Assembly (NCBI RefSeq): GCF_025717005.1
Contig: NZ_JAOVZU010000013.1
Location: 1 to 64,000 of the forward strand
DNA length: 64,000 nt
DNA from: Actinotalea endophytica
GTDB lineage: Bacteria > Actinomycetota > Actinomycetes > Actinomycetales > Cellulomonadaceae
Direction: 5' to 3'
Part shown: positions 25,386-34,492 of the stretch, in pieces
Position numbering within the stretch: the stretch's first letter is position 1
Layout of the letters: the number at the start of each line of letters is the position of its first letter
Made by a program: the position numbers and the translations under genes
Notes under the pieces: generated by a model
What the model saw: only the letters and a program-made list of their open reading frames with translations
The model's database searches: none
What the model was told of the DNA's origin: nothing

Positions 25386-25519
25386 GCGACGCCCGGCCGC
25401 GACGCACCGCCGTCCATGGCGCCCGCACCGACGGACTCCCCCGTCCCGTCCCCGTCCGCCTGCCCGTCTGCGTACCCGTCCGCCTCCCGCGCGGGTCGAT
25501 GACGTGGCACCGTGGTGGG

Positions 25520-26485
25520 ATGGAGAACGCACCGCACGGCAGCATCACCGATGTGCCCGGTGTACGCGTGGGGCACGCCCAGCGCAGCGACGAGGGCTGG
25601 CTCACCGGAGTGACCGTCGTCCTCCCGCCACCCGGCACGGTCGGTGGCGTCGATGTCCGCGGGGGTGGGCCGGGTACGCACGAGACCGACGCGCTCGACC
25701 CACGCACCCTGGTACCGACCGTCGACGCCGTAGTGCTCACCGGGGGCAGCGCCTTCGGCCTCGTCAGCGCCCACGGCGCACAGCGCTGGTGCGCCGAGCA
25801 CGGGCGCGGGTTCCCGGTCTCCGACCGACCAGGCGAGGTGGTCCCGATCGTCCCGGCCGCCGCCGTGTTCGACCTGGGTCGCGGCGGGGTGTTCGGCCAC
25901 CACCCCGACGAGCAGATGGGCTACGACGCCACGGCGGCGGCCGCCGCGACCCCCGAGCACGCGCCGGTCGCACGGGGCACGGTGGGTGCCGGCACGGGCG
26001 CCGCGATCGCGGCCCAGCGGTTCAAGGGCGGCGTCGGCACCGCGTCGGTGCGGATCAGCGGAGGGCCGGTGGTCGGGGCGATCGCCGTGGTCAACGCCGC
26101 CGGCGCGCCGGTCGTCCCCGGTGCACCGGTCCCCGACCTGCCACCGTGGGCGACGACGGAGCTGAACACCACCCTCGCCGTGGTCGCCACGGACGCCGCG
26201 CTCGACCCGTCCGAGGTCTCGCGCACCGCGACCGCGGCCCACGACGGGCTCGCACGGGCCCTGGACCCGGTTCACACGCTCGCCGACGGCGACACCGTCT
26301 TCGCGCTCGCCACCGGGCGGCTGGAGCTGCCGTCCGACCGCCCGGCGCGGGTCACCTCGCTCGTCGCGCTCCAGGCGGCCGCGGCGACAGCGGTCCGACT
26401 CGCGGTGCTCGACGGGGTCACGCGGGCGACCGCCGTGCACACGTCCCGGGTCGACCTCCCGGTCTGGCCGCATGCGCCCGCGTGA
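25520..26485 (+). CDS. P1-family peptidase (DmpA/L-aminopeptidase-D-esterase type)
   Basis: 321 residues matching Ntn-hydrolase P1 peptidases: an N-terminal ITDVPGVRVGHA segment, VVLTGGSAFGL in the middle, and an autoprocessing region around TTELNTTLAVVATDA, where Thr replaces the usual nucleophilic Ser before the second chain. It would be made as a precursor and self-cleaved. Length is typical. It stands alone, divergent from terC. Confidence 0.85.
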   Translation: MENAPHGSITDVPGVRVGHAQRSDEGWLTGVTVVLPPPGTVGGVDVRGGGPGTHETDALDPRTLVPTVDAVVLTGGSAFGLVSAHGAQRWCAEHGRGFPVSDRPGEVVPIVPAAAVFDLGRGGVFGHHPDEQMGYDATAAAAATPEHAPVARGTVGAGTGAAIAAQRFKGGVGTASVRISGGPVVGAIAVVNAAGAPVVPGAPVPDLPPWATTELNTTLAVVATDAALDPSEVSRTATAAHDGLARALDPVHTLADGDTVFALATGRLELPSDRPARVTSLVALQAAAATAVRLAVLDGVTRATAVHTSRVDLPVWPHAPA

Positions 26486-26580
26486 CGCAGGAACCCCTGC
26501 CGCGTGGCGCTCGGGGTGCCGTACCCGGAGCGGTCTGGGACCGTCGGCCCCCGCGGGAATAGTGAGGACTCGCTAGCGTT

Positions 26581-26596
26581 ATACCCCCCGGGGTAT
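26581..26596. promoter_or_regulatory. CsoR/CstR-type operator upstream of thioredoxin
   Basis: ATACCCC-CC-GGGGTAT, perfect 7-bp arms with a 2-bp centre, 27 nt before the ATG. This is the C-rich ATACCCC palindrome bound by CsoR-family repressors. Related sites precede the SQR-like gene (40777-40792) and the rhodanese gene (43100-43117), so a persulfide-sensing CstR-like regulator is more likely than a copper CsoR. No such regulator is encoded in the window. Confidence 0.7.
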
Positions 26597-26623
26597 CCCG
26601 AGACCACGGAGCAAGGAGCACAC

Positions 26624-27325
<702 letters not shown>

Positions 27326-27329
<4 letters not shown>

Positions 27330-27703
27330 CCGACGCGCCCATCCGTACCGAGCCGCGCGCCGGCGCGCTGACCCGGCGGCTGCACCCTCGGCGGGTCGCG
27401 GCGTGGGCCGTGCTCGCTCCCCTGGTGGGCGCGATCGGCTGGGGTGTGCTGCACCCTGGCGACCCGGCCGGGGTCGTCGGGCTCACGCTCGTCGCCGTGC
27501 TCGGTGCGGCGACCCTCGCCGACTACGTCCCCACCTCCGGTCGCACGCTCGACGTCGGGTGCGGGTCCTGCGCCGTGGGCGCCGCGCTGAGCGTTCCTGC
27601 AGCGATCCTCCTCAGCACCGCCGTCGGGCCGCTGTTCGGCGTCGCGATCGCCACGGCCGGGCTCCTGCAACGCCTCCGCCAACCGGACGCCTGCCCCACC
27701 TGA
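27326..27703 (+). CDS. Small membrane protein with CGSC motif
   Basis: 125 residues with three or four hydrophobic segments and DVGCGSCAVGAAL in the middle, a C-x2-C pair in or near the membrane. Starts inside the stop of the preceding gene (ATGA). Together with the thioredoxin it could form a membrane thiol relay, as CcdA/DsbD-type proteins do, but it is much shorter and not recognisably homologous. Confidence 0.55.
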
Positions 27704-27773
27704 CGTGGCCGGCCGCCGACGCACACTAGGGCTTTGGTCCCACGCGACACCGTCTGACAGGTACCGTGGCCGC

Positions 27774-28361
27774 GTGGGAACTCCGGACGGACGCGTCGCG
27801 ACCGTCGCGCGTGCTGCCACCGTGGCGACCACGACCACGGCGACGTCGGCCGCAGCCCACGCCGTCGGCGGCGGCCACCTCACCCCGCCCGTGCTGCTCG
27901 GTGCACTGGGTGTGCTGCTGCTCGCCGCTGCGGTGCCGATCGCCCGCCGACGGCTCACCGCGCCCGTCCTTCTCGCGTGGACCGGCGCCGCGCAGCTGGC
28001 CGTGCACCTCGCCCTCAGCTGGCTGCACCCGGTCGCCGGCACGGCCGTCTCCGTCGCTGCCCACCACGGCGTCGAGTCCGCGACCGCGCTGACCGGTGCG
28101 GCGCCCGGCGCCGCACTCCCCATGCTCGCCGCGCACATCCTCGGGACCGTCCTCGCCGTGTCGCTCGCCGTCTCGGCCGACCGCTCGGTCGAGCTCGCCC
28201 GCTCGTGGTGGGCAGGCACTGTCGCGGTGCTCCTCGGCATCGCTCAGCCCGGCGCTCGCCAGGCCCGCGCCGTCGCCCCCGCGCACGTCGACCGCCCGAC
28301 CGTCCGGATCCTCGCGCACGCGGTCGCCCGGCGCGGCCCCCCGCTGCCGACGGCCGCCTGA
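27774..28361 (+). CDS. His-containing membrane protein upstream of copC
   Basis: 195 residues from GTG at 27774, with about four helices and scattered His residues in loops (GGGHLTPP, SWLHPVAG, VAAHHGVES), suggesting metal contact at the outer face. No family firmly recognised. It precedes CopC by 73 nt on the same strand, so a Cu-related role is plausible. The C-terminal 50 residues are soluble and basic. Confidence 0.55.
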   Translation: MGTPDGRVATVARAATVATTTTATSAAAHAVGGGHLTPPVLLGALGVLLLAAAVPIARRRLTAPVLLAWTGAAQLAVHLALSWLHPVAGTAVSVAAHHGVESATALTGAAPGAALPMLAAHILGTVLAVSLAVSADRSVELARSWWAGTVAVLLGIAQPGARQARAVAPAHVDRPTVRILAHAVARRGPPLPTAA

Positions 28362-28434
28362 CCGACGCCCCGCGCTCGGTCCGGCACACCGCTGCCCTGC
28401 CGCCGTAGCGGCCCACCCGACCGAGGGAACCACA

Positions 28435-29079
28435 GTGCTGCACGTCCGACGTGCCCTGGCATGCCTGCGCCCTGCGCTCGCCACGCTCACCGTGGCGACC
28501 GCTCTCGTGGTGGCCGGCGCCCAGGGGGCTTCCGCTCACGACGTCCTCGTCGCCACCGATCCGCAGGACGGTGCCGTGCTCGACTCCGCACCCGACCAGG
28601 TCTCGCTGACGTTCAGCGCCGACCTGCTCGACATCTCGGCCACGATCCTGGTGAGCGGGCCCGAGGGCTCGGTGCCGACCACGGTGACGGTCGATGGCCC
28701 GGTGGCGAGCGCCGAGCTGCCGGAGGGCCTCGGCAGCGGCGACTACACCGTCACGTGGCGGGTGGTGTCCAGCGACGGGCACCCCGTGCAGGGCAGCTTC
28801 GGCTTCTCGGTCACCGGCCCCGCCACCTCCCCGTCGGGCACCCCGTCCGACACCGCGTCCGGCGCGACCACCGAGAGCGCGCCTCCCGCCACCACAGACA
28901 CCCCGTCCGCGTCCGCCCAACCCGCGGCCTCCGCCACACCGTCGAGCACTCCTGCGACCTCCTCCGACGCATCCTCGGGCACCACTGACGTCCCGTGGCT
29001 GCCGATCGGGGCCGCCGTGCTCGGTGCGGCTCTCGTCGGGCTGCTGGCCGCGTGGGCGTTCCGAAGGAGATCCTCATGA
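28435..29079 (+). CDS. CopC-domain copper-binding protein, membrane anchored
   Basis: 214 residues: signal peptide (about 1-34), mature protein beginning at or near H35 (SAHDVLVATDPQDGAVL), the CopC beta-sandwich with a second ligand region VVSSDGHPVQG, then a Ser/Thr/Ala/Pro-rich linker and one C-terminal helix with RRR. The N-terminal His and the DGHP His are the usual Cu(II) ligands. GTG start with GAGGGA 7 nt upstream. It overlaps the PCuAC gene by ATGA. Confidence 0.88.
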   Translation: MLHVRRALACLRPALATLTVATALVVAGAQGASAHDVLVATDPQDGAVLDSAPDQVSLTFSADLLDISATILVSGPEGSVPTTVTVDGPVASAELPEGLGSGDYTVTWRVVSSDGHPVQGSFGFSVTGPATSPSGTPSDTASGATTESAPPATTDTPSASAQPAASATPSSTPATSSDASSGTTDVPWLPIGAAVLGAALVGLLAAWAFRRRSS

Positions 29080-29630
29080 CATTCCTCCGCCGCGCCGCCC
29101 TGGCGCCGCTCGTCGCCCTCGTGGCGACCCTCGCCGCCTGTGGCTCGACCCCGGGCGGCACCGACGGGCTCACCGTCACCGACGCCTGGGTCAAGGCCGC
29201 CGACTCCGGTATGACCGGAGCGTTCGGCATGCTCGTCAACGACACCGACAACGACATCACGATCACCGCCGCGAGCAGCGACGTCGCGCGCATGGAGCTG
29301 CACGAGATGGCGATGAACGACGCCGGTGAGATGGTCATGCGCCCGAAGGAGGGTGGGTTCGTCGTGCCCGCGCACGGCACCCACGAGCTCGCACCTGGTG
29401 GCGACCACATCATGTTCATGGACCTCACCACGGCGCTGCAGCCTGGCGACGAGGTGACGGTCACGCTGACGACCTCGGACGGCGAGACCTACACGTTCGA
29501 CGCCGCGGTGCGGACCTTCACCGGCGCCGACGAGAACTACGAGGGCTCCGACACGAACGGCGACATGAGCACCGACATGAGCACCGACGGAGCCACGGAC
29601 ATGAGCACCGACGGAGCCACGGACTCGTGA
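29076..29630 (+). CDS. PCuAC-type copper chaperone lipoprotein
   Basis: 184 residues. Lipobox LAAC22, then a PCuAC/DUF461 domain with the Cu(I) motif spread over MELHEMAM...MVM...HGTHELAPGGDHIMFM (His/Met-rich). The C-terminus carries near-repeats MSTD-GATD. AAGGAG is 7 nt before the ATG. Such chaperones deliver Cu(I) to extracellular oxidases. Neighbours CopC and a DyP peroxidase reproduce the copper-trafficking arrangement known around dtpA in Streptomyces. Confidence 0.9.
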   Translation: MTFLRRAALAPLVALVATLAACGSTPGGTDGLTVTDAWVKAADSGMTGAFGMLVNDTDNDITITAASSDVARMELHEMAMNDAGEMVMRPKEGGFVVPAHGTHELAPGGDHIMFMDLTTALQPGDEVTVTLTTSDGETYTFDAAVRTFTGADENYEGSDTNGDMSTDMSTDGATDMSTDGATDS

Positions 29631-30820
29631 CCGTCGATCGCCGGACCTTCCTCCAGGGCGGGGCCGTCGCCGTCGGCGGCGCGGCCCTCGCCCTGGGGGG
29701 CCGGACCGTCTGGGACCACACCGTCGCGCCGCAGCCGGCCGACGACGCCGTCGGGACGGCCACCGAGTCCTTCCGCGGCGCCCGGCAGGCCGGCGTGTCC
29801 ACCGCACCGCAGGCGTTCGCGGCCTGGACCGCGTTCGACCTGCTGCCCGGGACCGACCGCGACGCACTGGTGCGCCTCATGCGGATCTGGACCGATGACA
29901 TCGAGCGCCTGATGGGTGGCCGACCGCCGCTCGCCGACACCGAGCCGGAGCTCGCGACCGCACCGGCCCGCCTCACCGTGACGCTGGGCCTCGGCGAGGG
30001 GTTCTTCACCGCGGCCGGGGCCGAGGACCGTCGTCCCTCGTGGCTCGCACCTCTGCCGGACCTCGCCGTGGACCACCTCCAGGAAGGCTGGTCCGGCGGC
30101 GATCTCGTGCTGCAGGTCGCCGCCGACGACCTCATGGCCGTGACCCATGCACTGCGGGTGCTCACCAAGGGAGCGACGACGTTCGTCGTGCCGCGCTGGA
30201 CCCAGCGTGGCTTCCGCGAGGCGGTCGGGACCCGGCCGTCGGGCACCACGATGCGCAACCTGATGGGCCAGGTGGACGGGACCGCGAACCCCGACCCCGT
30301 GCTCCAGCCGGACCTCGTGTGGTTCGGCAGCGACGCGGAGCCCTGGCTGGTCGGAGCGACCTCGATGGTGGTGCGACGCATCGCCATGGACCTGGACGGC
30401 TGGGACAAGGTGGACCGCACCGGCCGCGAGTTCACGATCGGCCGGCGGCTGGACAACGGCGCACCGCTGACCGGCACCGACGAGCACGACGCCCCGGACC
30501 TGACCGCGACGGACGCGCTCGGACTGCCCGTGATCGACACCGCGGCCCACATCCGCCGCGCCGCCGCCTCCGGCCCGCGCGAGCGATTCCTGCGCCGGCC
30601 GTACTCGTTCGACGATCCGGACCAGCCCGCGGCGGAGCGGTCCGGCCTGGTGTTCGTCACCTTCCAGCGGGACGTGGTCGAGCAGTTCCTGCCCGTGCAG
30701 CGCAGGCTCGCCGAGATGGACCTGCTCAACCAGTGGACCACCCCGATCGGGTCCGCCGTGTTCCTCGTCCCGCCCGGGCCCGGGCCCGGCGAGCACCTCG
30801 CACAGTCGATCTTCGCGTGA
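29627..30820 (+). CDS. Dyp-type haem peroxidase, Tat-exported
   Basis: 397 residues. Twin-arginine signal (D-R-R-T-F-L, residues 4-9), then the DyP fold with the distal G214-Q-V-D217-G218 motif, proximal haem ligand H308 (DTAAHIRRAA) and a distal Arg near residue 349. GTG start overlaps the PCuAC stop (GTGA). In Streptomyces a Tat-exported DyP (DtpA) from a similar locus is needed for maturation of the copper oxidase GlxA; no GlxA-like gene lies in this window. EfeB-like iron-uptake function is the alternative, but no efeU/efeO is adjacent. Confidence 0.9.
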   Translation: MTVDRRTFLQGGAVAVGGAALALGGRTVWDHTVAPQPADDAVGTATESFRGARQAGVSTAPQAFAAWTAFDLLPGTDRDALVRLMRIWTDDIERLMGGRPPLADTEPELATAPARLTVTLGLGEGFFTAAGAEDRRPSWLAPLPDLAVDHLQEGWSGGDLVLQVAADDLMAVTHALRVLTKGATTFVVPRWTQRGFREAVGTRPSGTTMRNLMGQVDGTANPDPVLQPDLVWFGSDAEPWLVGATSMVVRRIAMDLDGWDKVDRTGREFTIGRRLDNGAPLTGTDEHDAPDLTATDALGLPVIDTAAHIRRAAASGPRERFLRRPYSFDDPDQPAAERSGLVFVTFQRDVVEQFLPVQRRLAEMDLLNQWTTPIGSAVFLVPPGPGPGEHLAQSIFA

Positions 30821-30836
30821 TGCACCTGTGCTCAGC

Positions 30837-30852
30837 GTCACACGCCTGTGAC
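30837..30852. promoter_or_regulatory. Inverted repeat GTCACA-N4-TGTGAC
   Basis: Perfect 6-4-6 palindrome 17 nt after the DyP stop and about 120 nt before the SpeD-like gene. It could be a weak terminator or an operator; the same half-sites occur at 10531-10553 and 34467-34484. Confidence 0.35.
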
Positions 30853-30886
30853 TGAAACGATCTGTCGCCACGGCCTAACGTCCCGT

Positions 30887-30897
30887 TACTGTCAGTA
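30887..30897. promoter_or_regulatory. Small palindrome TACTG-T-CAGTA upstream of the SpeD-like gene
   Basis: A perfect 5-1-5 palindrome in the 153-base leader of the SpeD/LuxI-like pair, with another TACTG at about 30909. It is a candidate regulator site. No convincing -35/-10 pair was found in this stretch. Confidence 0.3.
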
Positions 30898-30973
30898 CGA
30901 AACGTCCATACTGCGGCTTGTCGACTGCCCCCGCGGCCGACCTGTCATGCGAACGATGACTGGAGACGCGACC

Positions 30974-31315
30974 GTGATCGATCTGGCCCCGGAGATCTAC
31001 CGGCAGCGGATGGTCGTCGAAGGGCTCGTGACCGAGTCGATCGACGCGGAGTCGATCAAGGGGTACCTCTCGCAGCTCTCCAAGGCCATCGACATGGTCG
31101 AGCTGATCGAGCCGGTCACCCATCAGTCCCCGCTCTACGGCTGGGCCGGCTGGATCCACTGGGAGACCTCCGGAGCCCACTTCTACGCCTGGGACGAGCC
31201 GCGGCTCTTCTTCTCGGTGGACGTCTACGCCTGCAAGCCGTTCTCCGCCCAGACCGTCGTGGACCTCACCCGCGAGTGGTTCGACGCCACGACCATCGAG
31301 TACAAGGAGTTCTGA
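30974..31315 (+). CDS. S-adenosylmethionine decarboxylase (SpeD)-like protein, atypical
   Basis: 113 residues, close to the length of class 1B AdoMet decarboxylase proenzymes. The region GWAGWIHWETSGAHFYAW...FFSVDVYACKPF follows the pattern of SpeD around its cleavage site and the IDVYTCG strand. However, the self-cleaving E-S-H motif reads E-T-S-G, and the following conserved His is changed, so pyruvoyl formation is doubtful. GTG at 30974 is chosen for its SD GGAGA at 7 nt; ATG at 30956 has none. TGATG overlap couples it to the LuxI-like gene. A binding or repurposed SpeD fold is likely. Confidence 0.6.
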   Translation: MIDLAPEIYRQRMVVEGLVTESIDAESIKGYLSQLSKAIDMVELIEPVTHQSPLYGWAGWIHWETSGAHFYAWDEPRLFFSVDVYACKPFSAQTVVDLTREWFDATTIEYKEF

Positions 31316-32049
31316 TGTCGGTCGACGCGCGCCTGCACGTCAACCCGACGGGCGACCTGCTCGAGGCGGCCAAGGACTGTGAGGCCGACGTCTTCCTGCG
31401 GTGGTACGGCAACACCCGAGCAGAGCTCGACGACGAGTACGGCCCGTACGAGGACGCCTCCGTCTTCCTGGCCGTCACCGACGCGCTCGGTGACGTCGTC
31501 GCCGCGATGCGGCTGCTGGTCCCCGGCGGTTCGGCCGGGCTCAAGACGCTCAACGACGTCGCGCGCGAGCCATGGCAGGTGGACGGAGCACGGGTCGCCG
31601 CGGCCGCCGCCCTGGATCTCGCGTCGACCTGGGAGATCGCCACGCTGACCAGCCGACGCCAGCAGGCCGCCAGCCAGATCCGTAACGCGATGACCCTGTA
31701 CCACGGCTTCGGGACGGTGGCGCGAGTCAATGCGATGAGCGCCTTCGTCGCCATCCTCGACGCCCGGGTCCGACGGCTGCTCGACCAGGTCGGCTACGTC
31801 ACCCGGACCTTGCCCGGAACCCGGCCGGGGTACTACCTCGGCTCGGAGTCCTCGGTGCCCGTGTTCGCGAACATGGCCACGATGGTCGGCCTGCAGCGCC
31901 GGGACTACCCCGACTCGTTCGCGTTGGTCACCCTCGGCAACGGCCTCGACGGTGTCGCGGTCCCGACGGACGAGGAGTTCCTGGTGATCTCCCGGCCCGA
32001 CCCGATCCCGTCGAGCTGGCTCTCCCCCGGGATGCTCGCGACCGTCTGA
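31315..32049 (+). CDS. LuxI/GNAT-like acyltransferase homologue
   Basis: 244 residues with AAGGAG 5 nt before the ATG. The central part resembles autoinducer-synthase-fold GNATs: acidic VTDALGDVVAAMRLLVPG (about 54-71), compared with LuxI's D..G.V.G..RLLPT, and T-W-E-I-A-T (105-110), compared with the WE-S-R strand. LuxI enzymes join acyl-ACP and S-adenosylmethionine; relatives acylate amino acids. Coupled to a SpeD-like gene whose family also handles AdoMet. Product unknown; classic LuxI residues are only partly kept, so the assignment is tentative. Confidence 0.5.
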   Translation: MSVDARLHVNPTGDLLEAAKDCEADVFLRWYGNTRAELDDEYGPYEDASVFLAVTDALGDVVAAMRLLVPGGSAGLKTLNDVAREPWQVDGARVAAAAALDLASTWEIATLTSRRQQAASQIRNAMTLYHGFGTVARVNAMSAFVAILDARVRRLLDQVGYVTRTLPGTRPGYYLGSESSVPVFANMATMVGLQRRDYPDSFALVTLGNGLDGVAVPTDEEFLVISRPDPIPSSWLSPGMLATV

Positions 32050-32100
32050 GCGGGCCGCCCGCGGATCCACCAGCGGCGGGGTGCTGCGCTCCGTCGGCTC

Positions 32101-34356
32101 TCAGGAGAGCCGGGTGGACAGGTGCAGCTCGGTCCAGTGCCGCACCCACGGGCCCACCGCGTCCGGCGGCATCGGACGCGCGATGTGGTAGCCCTGCAGC
32201 ACGTCGACGCCGAGCGGCACGAGCTCGCCGACCGCGATGGCGTCCTCGACGCCCTCGGCCACGAACCGCAGGCCGAGCGCCCGGGCCATCTGGGTCGTCG
32301 TCTGCACGATCATCCGGCTGCGCTCGTCGCTCGCGACCGGGGCCACGAACGCCCGGTCCATCTTGAGCTCCTGGACCGGCAGGTCGCGCAGGTAGGCGAG
32401 CGACGAGAACCCGCTGCCGTAGTCGTCGATCGCGACCTGCACACCGTGCGCGCGCAGCTCGTGGAGCACCATCCGCGCCCGCTCGGGGTCCGCGAGGAAC
32501 GAGTCCTCGGTGACCTCGACGAGCAGCGAGTCGGCCGGCAGTCCGGCGCGCTCCAGCGCGGTGAACAGCTTCGGCAGCAGCTGACCGCTCACGAGCTCGG
32601 GGGGCGCCCAGTTCATCGCGACCCGGAACGTGAGGCCCTCGGCGCGCCACCGCGCCGCGTCCTTGATCACCTGGAGCATCAGGGCCTCGGTCAGCGCAGG
32701 CATGAGGCCGGCACGGCGGGCGTCGGGGAGGAACGCGATCGGCGGGAGCAGACCCTCGGTCGGGTGCCACCAGCGGACGAGGGCCTCCATGGCGACGACC
32801 TGCCGCGTGCGTGCGTCGACCTGCGGCTGGTACCAGGCCAGCAGCTGTCCGTCCGCGATCGCCGCGCGCAGCGCCTCGCCGCGCAGCAGCCTGAGGTGCG
32901 ACATCCCGTCCTGCGCCCGGTCGAAGAGCAGCACACCCGCGCGGGACTGCTTCGCCTCGTACATCGCGACGTCCGCACGCCGGAGCATCTCGATCGCCGA
33001 GGTGTCGCTGTCCTCGCGCACCGCGATGCCGACCGAGGCGTCCAGCGACAGGTCGATGCCCTCGACCCTCAGCGGCTGGCGCAGCGCCGCGCGGATCGAC
33101 TGCGCGACCTCGAAGAGCTCGAGGTCGTCCTCGCTCGGCACCACGAGCGCGAACTCGTCGCCGCCGAGCCGGGCGACCGTCGTGCCGGGCGCCGCGACCG
33201 CGCGCATCCGCTCGGCGAGGCTGATCAGGACCTCGTCACCGATGGAGTGGCCGAGCGAGTCGTTGATGTCCTTGAACGAGTCGAGGTCCAGCAGCAGCAC
33301 CGACACGGGGCCGTGATGCTGGATCGCGTGGTCCGTCGCCGCGGTCACCGAGCGCCGGTTGGGCAACCCGGTCAGCTCGTCGGTCAGCGACAGCCGCATG
33401 GCCTCGGCGGCCCCGCGCGCCTCGCGCAGCGCGAGCGTGAGCCGCCACCCGGTCGCCGCGAGGGTCACGGCTGCGGGCAGCCGGACGATCCAGCCGACCG
33501 CGTCCGACGGGGCGAGGACGAGGACGACGATCGCGAGCGTGGCGGCGACCAGGAGCACGGTGGCCGAGCCCGTGCGGCGCGGGACGAGGATGTCGACCGG
33601 TCGGCGCGACGCCGCCTCGGCGATCAGGCCGAACCCGATGCCCCACACCACCGCGAGGAGCACGCTGGTGGTGTAGACGCCGCTCGCGCTGAGGCTGAGC
33701 AGGAAGCTCGAGTCGGCCGCGGCGATGAGGATGAAGCCGACCGCCAGCATCGCCGACCGCAGCGTGCGCGCCCGCGCGCGCAGCATGATCTGGCTCAGCA
33801 CGACCGCCGCGAGCATGAGGTTGATCAGCGGGAACAGCACCGCGACCAGCAGCGCCAGGAGGCTGTCGGTGAACTCCCGCGCGACCGGGAGCACCAGGAC
33901 GAACGCCGACAGGCAGACGGCCGCGCCCCAGACCACCACGGCCTCGAGGCCCACGGACAGCGAGACGCCCCGACGGGCGTCGACGATGAGGAACGCGGCG
34001 AGACCCACGTACGCGAGCACGCACCCGATCTCGCCGGGAGCGGGGAACGCGACCGACTCGATGGTCTGCTCGGCATTGACGGTCGCGGACCCGAGCGCCC
34101 ACAGCAGGATCGAACCCGTGAGGGTCAGGACCGCGAGCCGGCGCCCCGGCTCGAGCGCAGCGACCAGGGCGAGCCGGAGGACGACCGCCACGAAGAAGCC
34201 GGTGAGCGTGGCGAGCACGGTCATCCTGGCCGGGGGGTCGTCCGGCCCGCCGGGGACGAACGCGTACACGATCACCCCGAGGACGATCACGACCCACGGC
34301 ACGGGCGCGAGCAGGCGCACGGCACGCGTCAGCGCTACCGTCCGTCCCTCCTGCAT
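32101..34356 (-). CDS. Membrane GGDEF-EAL cyclic-di-GMP enzyme
   Basis: 751 residues: about 9-10 N-terminal helices (1-305), then GGDEF (RLGGDEFALV intact) and EAL (MEALVRW, with downstream N, E, DDYGSGFSSL and K residues) domains. Both active sites look competent for diguanylate cyclase and phosphodiesterase activity. No RxxD inhibitory site precedes GGDEF. The start is ATG at 34356 with GGGAGG 5 nt upstream, rather than GTG at 34374. It converges on the LuxI-like gene. The membrane domain probably senses an external or lipid cue. Confidence 0.9.
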   Translation of the reverse strand: MQEGRTVALTRAVRLLAPVPWVVIVLGVIVYAFVPGGPDDPPARMTVLATLTGFFVAVVLRLALVAALEPGRRLAVLTLTGSILLWALGSATVNAEQTIESVAFPAPGEIGCVLAYVGLAAFLIVDARRGVSLSVGLEAVVVWGAAVCLSAFVLVLPVAREFTDSLLALLVAVLFPLINLMLAAVVLSQIMLRARARTLRSAMLAVGFILIAAADSSFLLSLSASGVYTTSVLLAVVWGIGFGLIAEAASRRPVDILVPRRTGSATVLLVAATLAIVVLVLAPSDAVGWIVRLPAAVTLAATGWRLTLALREARGAAEAMRLSLTDELTGLPNRRSVTAATDHAIQHHGPVSVLLLDLDSFKDINDSLGHSIGDEVLISLAERMRAVAAPGTTVARLGGDEFALVVPSEDDLELFEVAQSIRAALRQPLRVEGIDLSLDASVGIAVREDSDTSAIEMLRRADVAMYEAKQSRAGVLLFDRAQDGMSHLRLLRGEALRAAIADGQLLAWYQPQVDARTRQVVAMEALVRWWHPTEGLLPPIAFLPDARRAGLMPALTEALMLQVIKDAARWRAEGLTFRVAMNWAPPELVSGQLLPKLFTALERAGLPADSLLVEVTEDSFLADPERARMVLHELRAHGVQVAIDDYGSGFSSLAYLRDLPVQELKMDRAFVAPVASDERSRMIVQTTTQMARALGLRFVAEGVEDAIAVGELVPLGVDVLQGYHIARPMPPDAVGPWVRHWTELHLSTRLS

Positions 34357-34427
34357 GTGCGCCTCCCGTGTCACAGTCCGCCCCGTGCCTCGACGTCATC
34401 GACCGTCGATCTTCCCGGCTTGAGCGT

Positions 34428-34450
34428 TTCGCACGTCCCGAATGTGCGAA
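34428..34450. promoter_or_regulatory. Inverted repeat TTCGCAC-N9-GTGCGAA
   Basis: Perfect 7-bp arms, about 72 nt upstream of the GGDEF-EAL start. Candidate operator; a smaller palindrome ATCGAC-C-GTCGAT lies at 34398-34410. Confidence 0.4.
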
Positions 34451-34466
34451 TTCACCCTCTCAGCCT

Positions 34467-34484
34467 GTCACGAAACCCTGTGAC
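34467..34484. promoter_or_regulatory. Inverted repeat GTCAC-N8-GTGAC
   Basis: Read on the minus strand its spacer is AGGGTTTC, close to the GGTTTCT spacer of the repeat at 10531-10553. It lies between the feoC stop and the GGDEF-EAL promoter region. Confidence 0.35.
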
Positions 34485-34492
34485 CGCGACAC

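Noticed and set aside
32050-32100. GCGGGC-C-GCCCGC as a terminator between the LuxI-like and GGDEF-EAL genes
   Set aside because: Loop of one base makes the hairpin unlikely and no U-tract follows.
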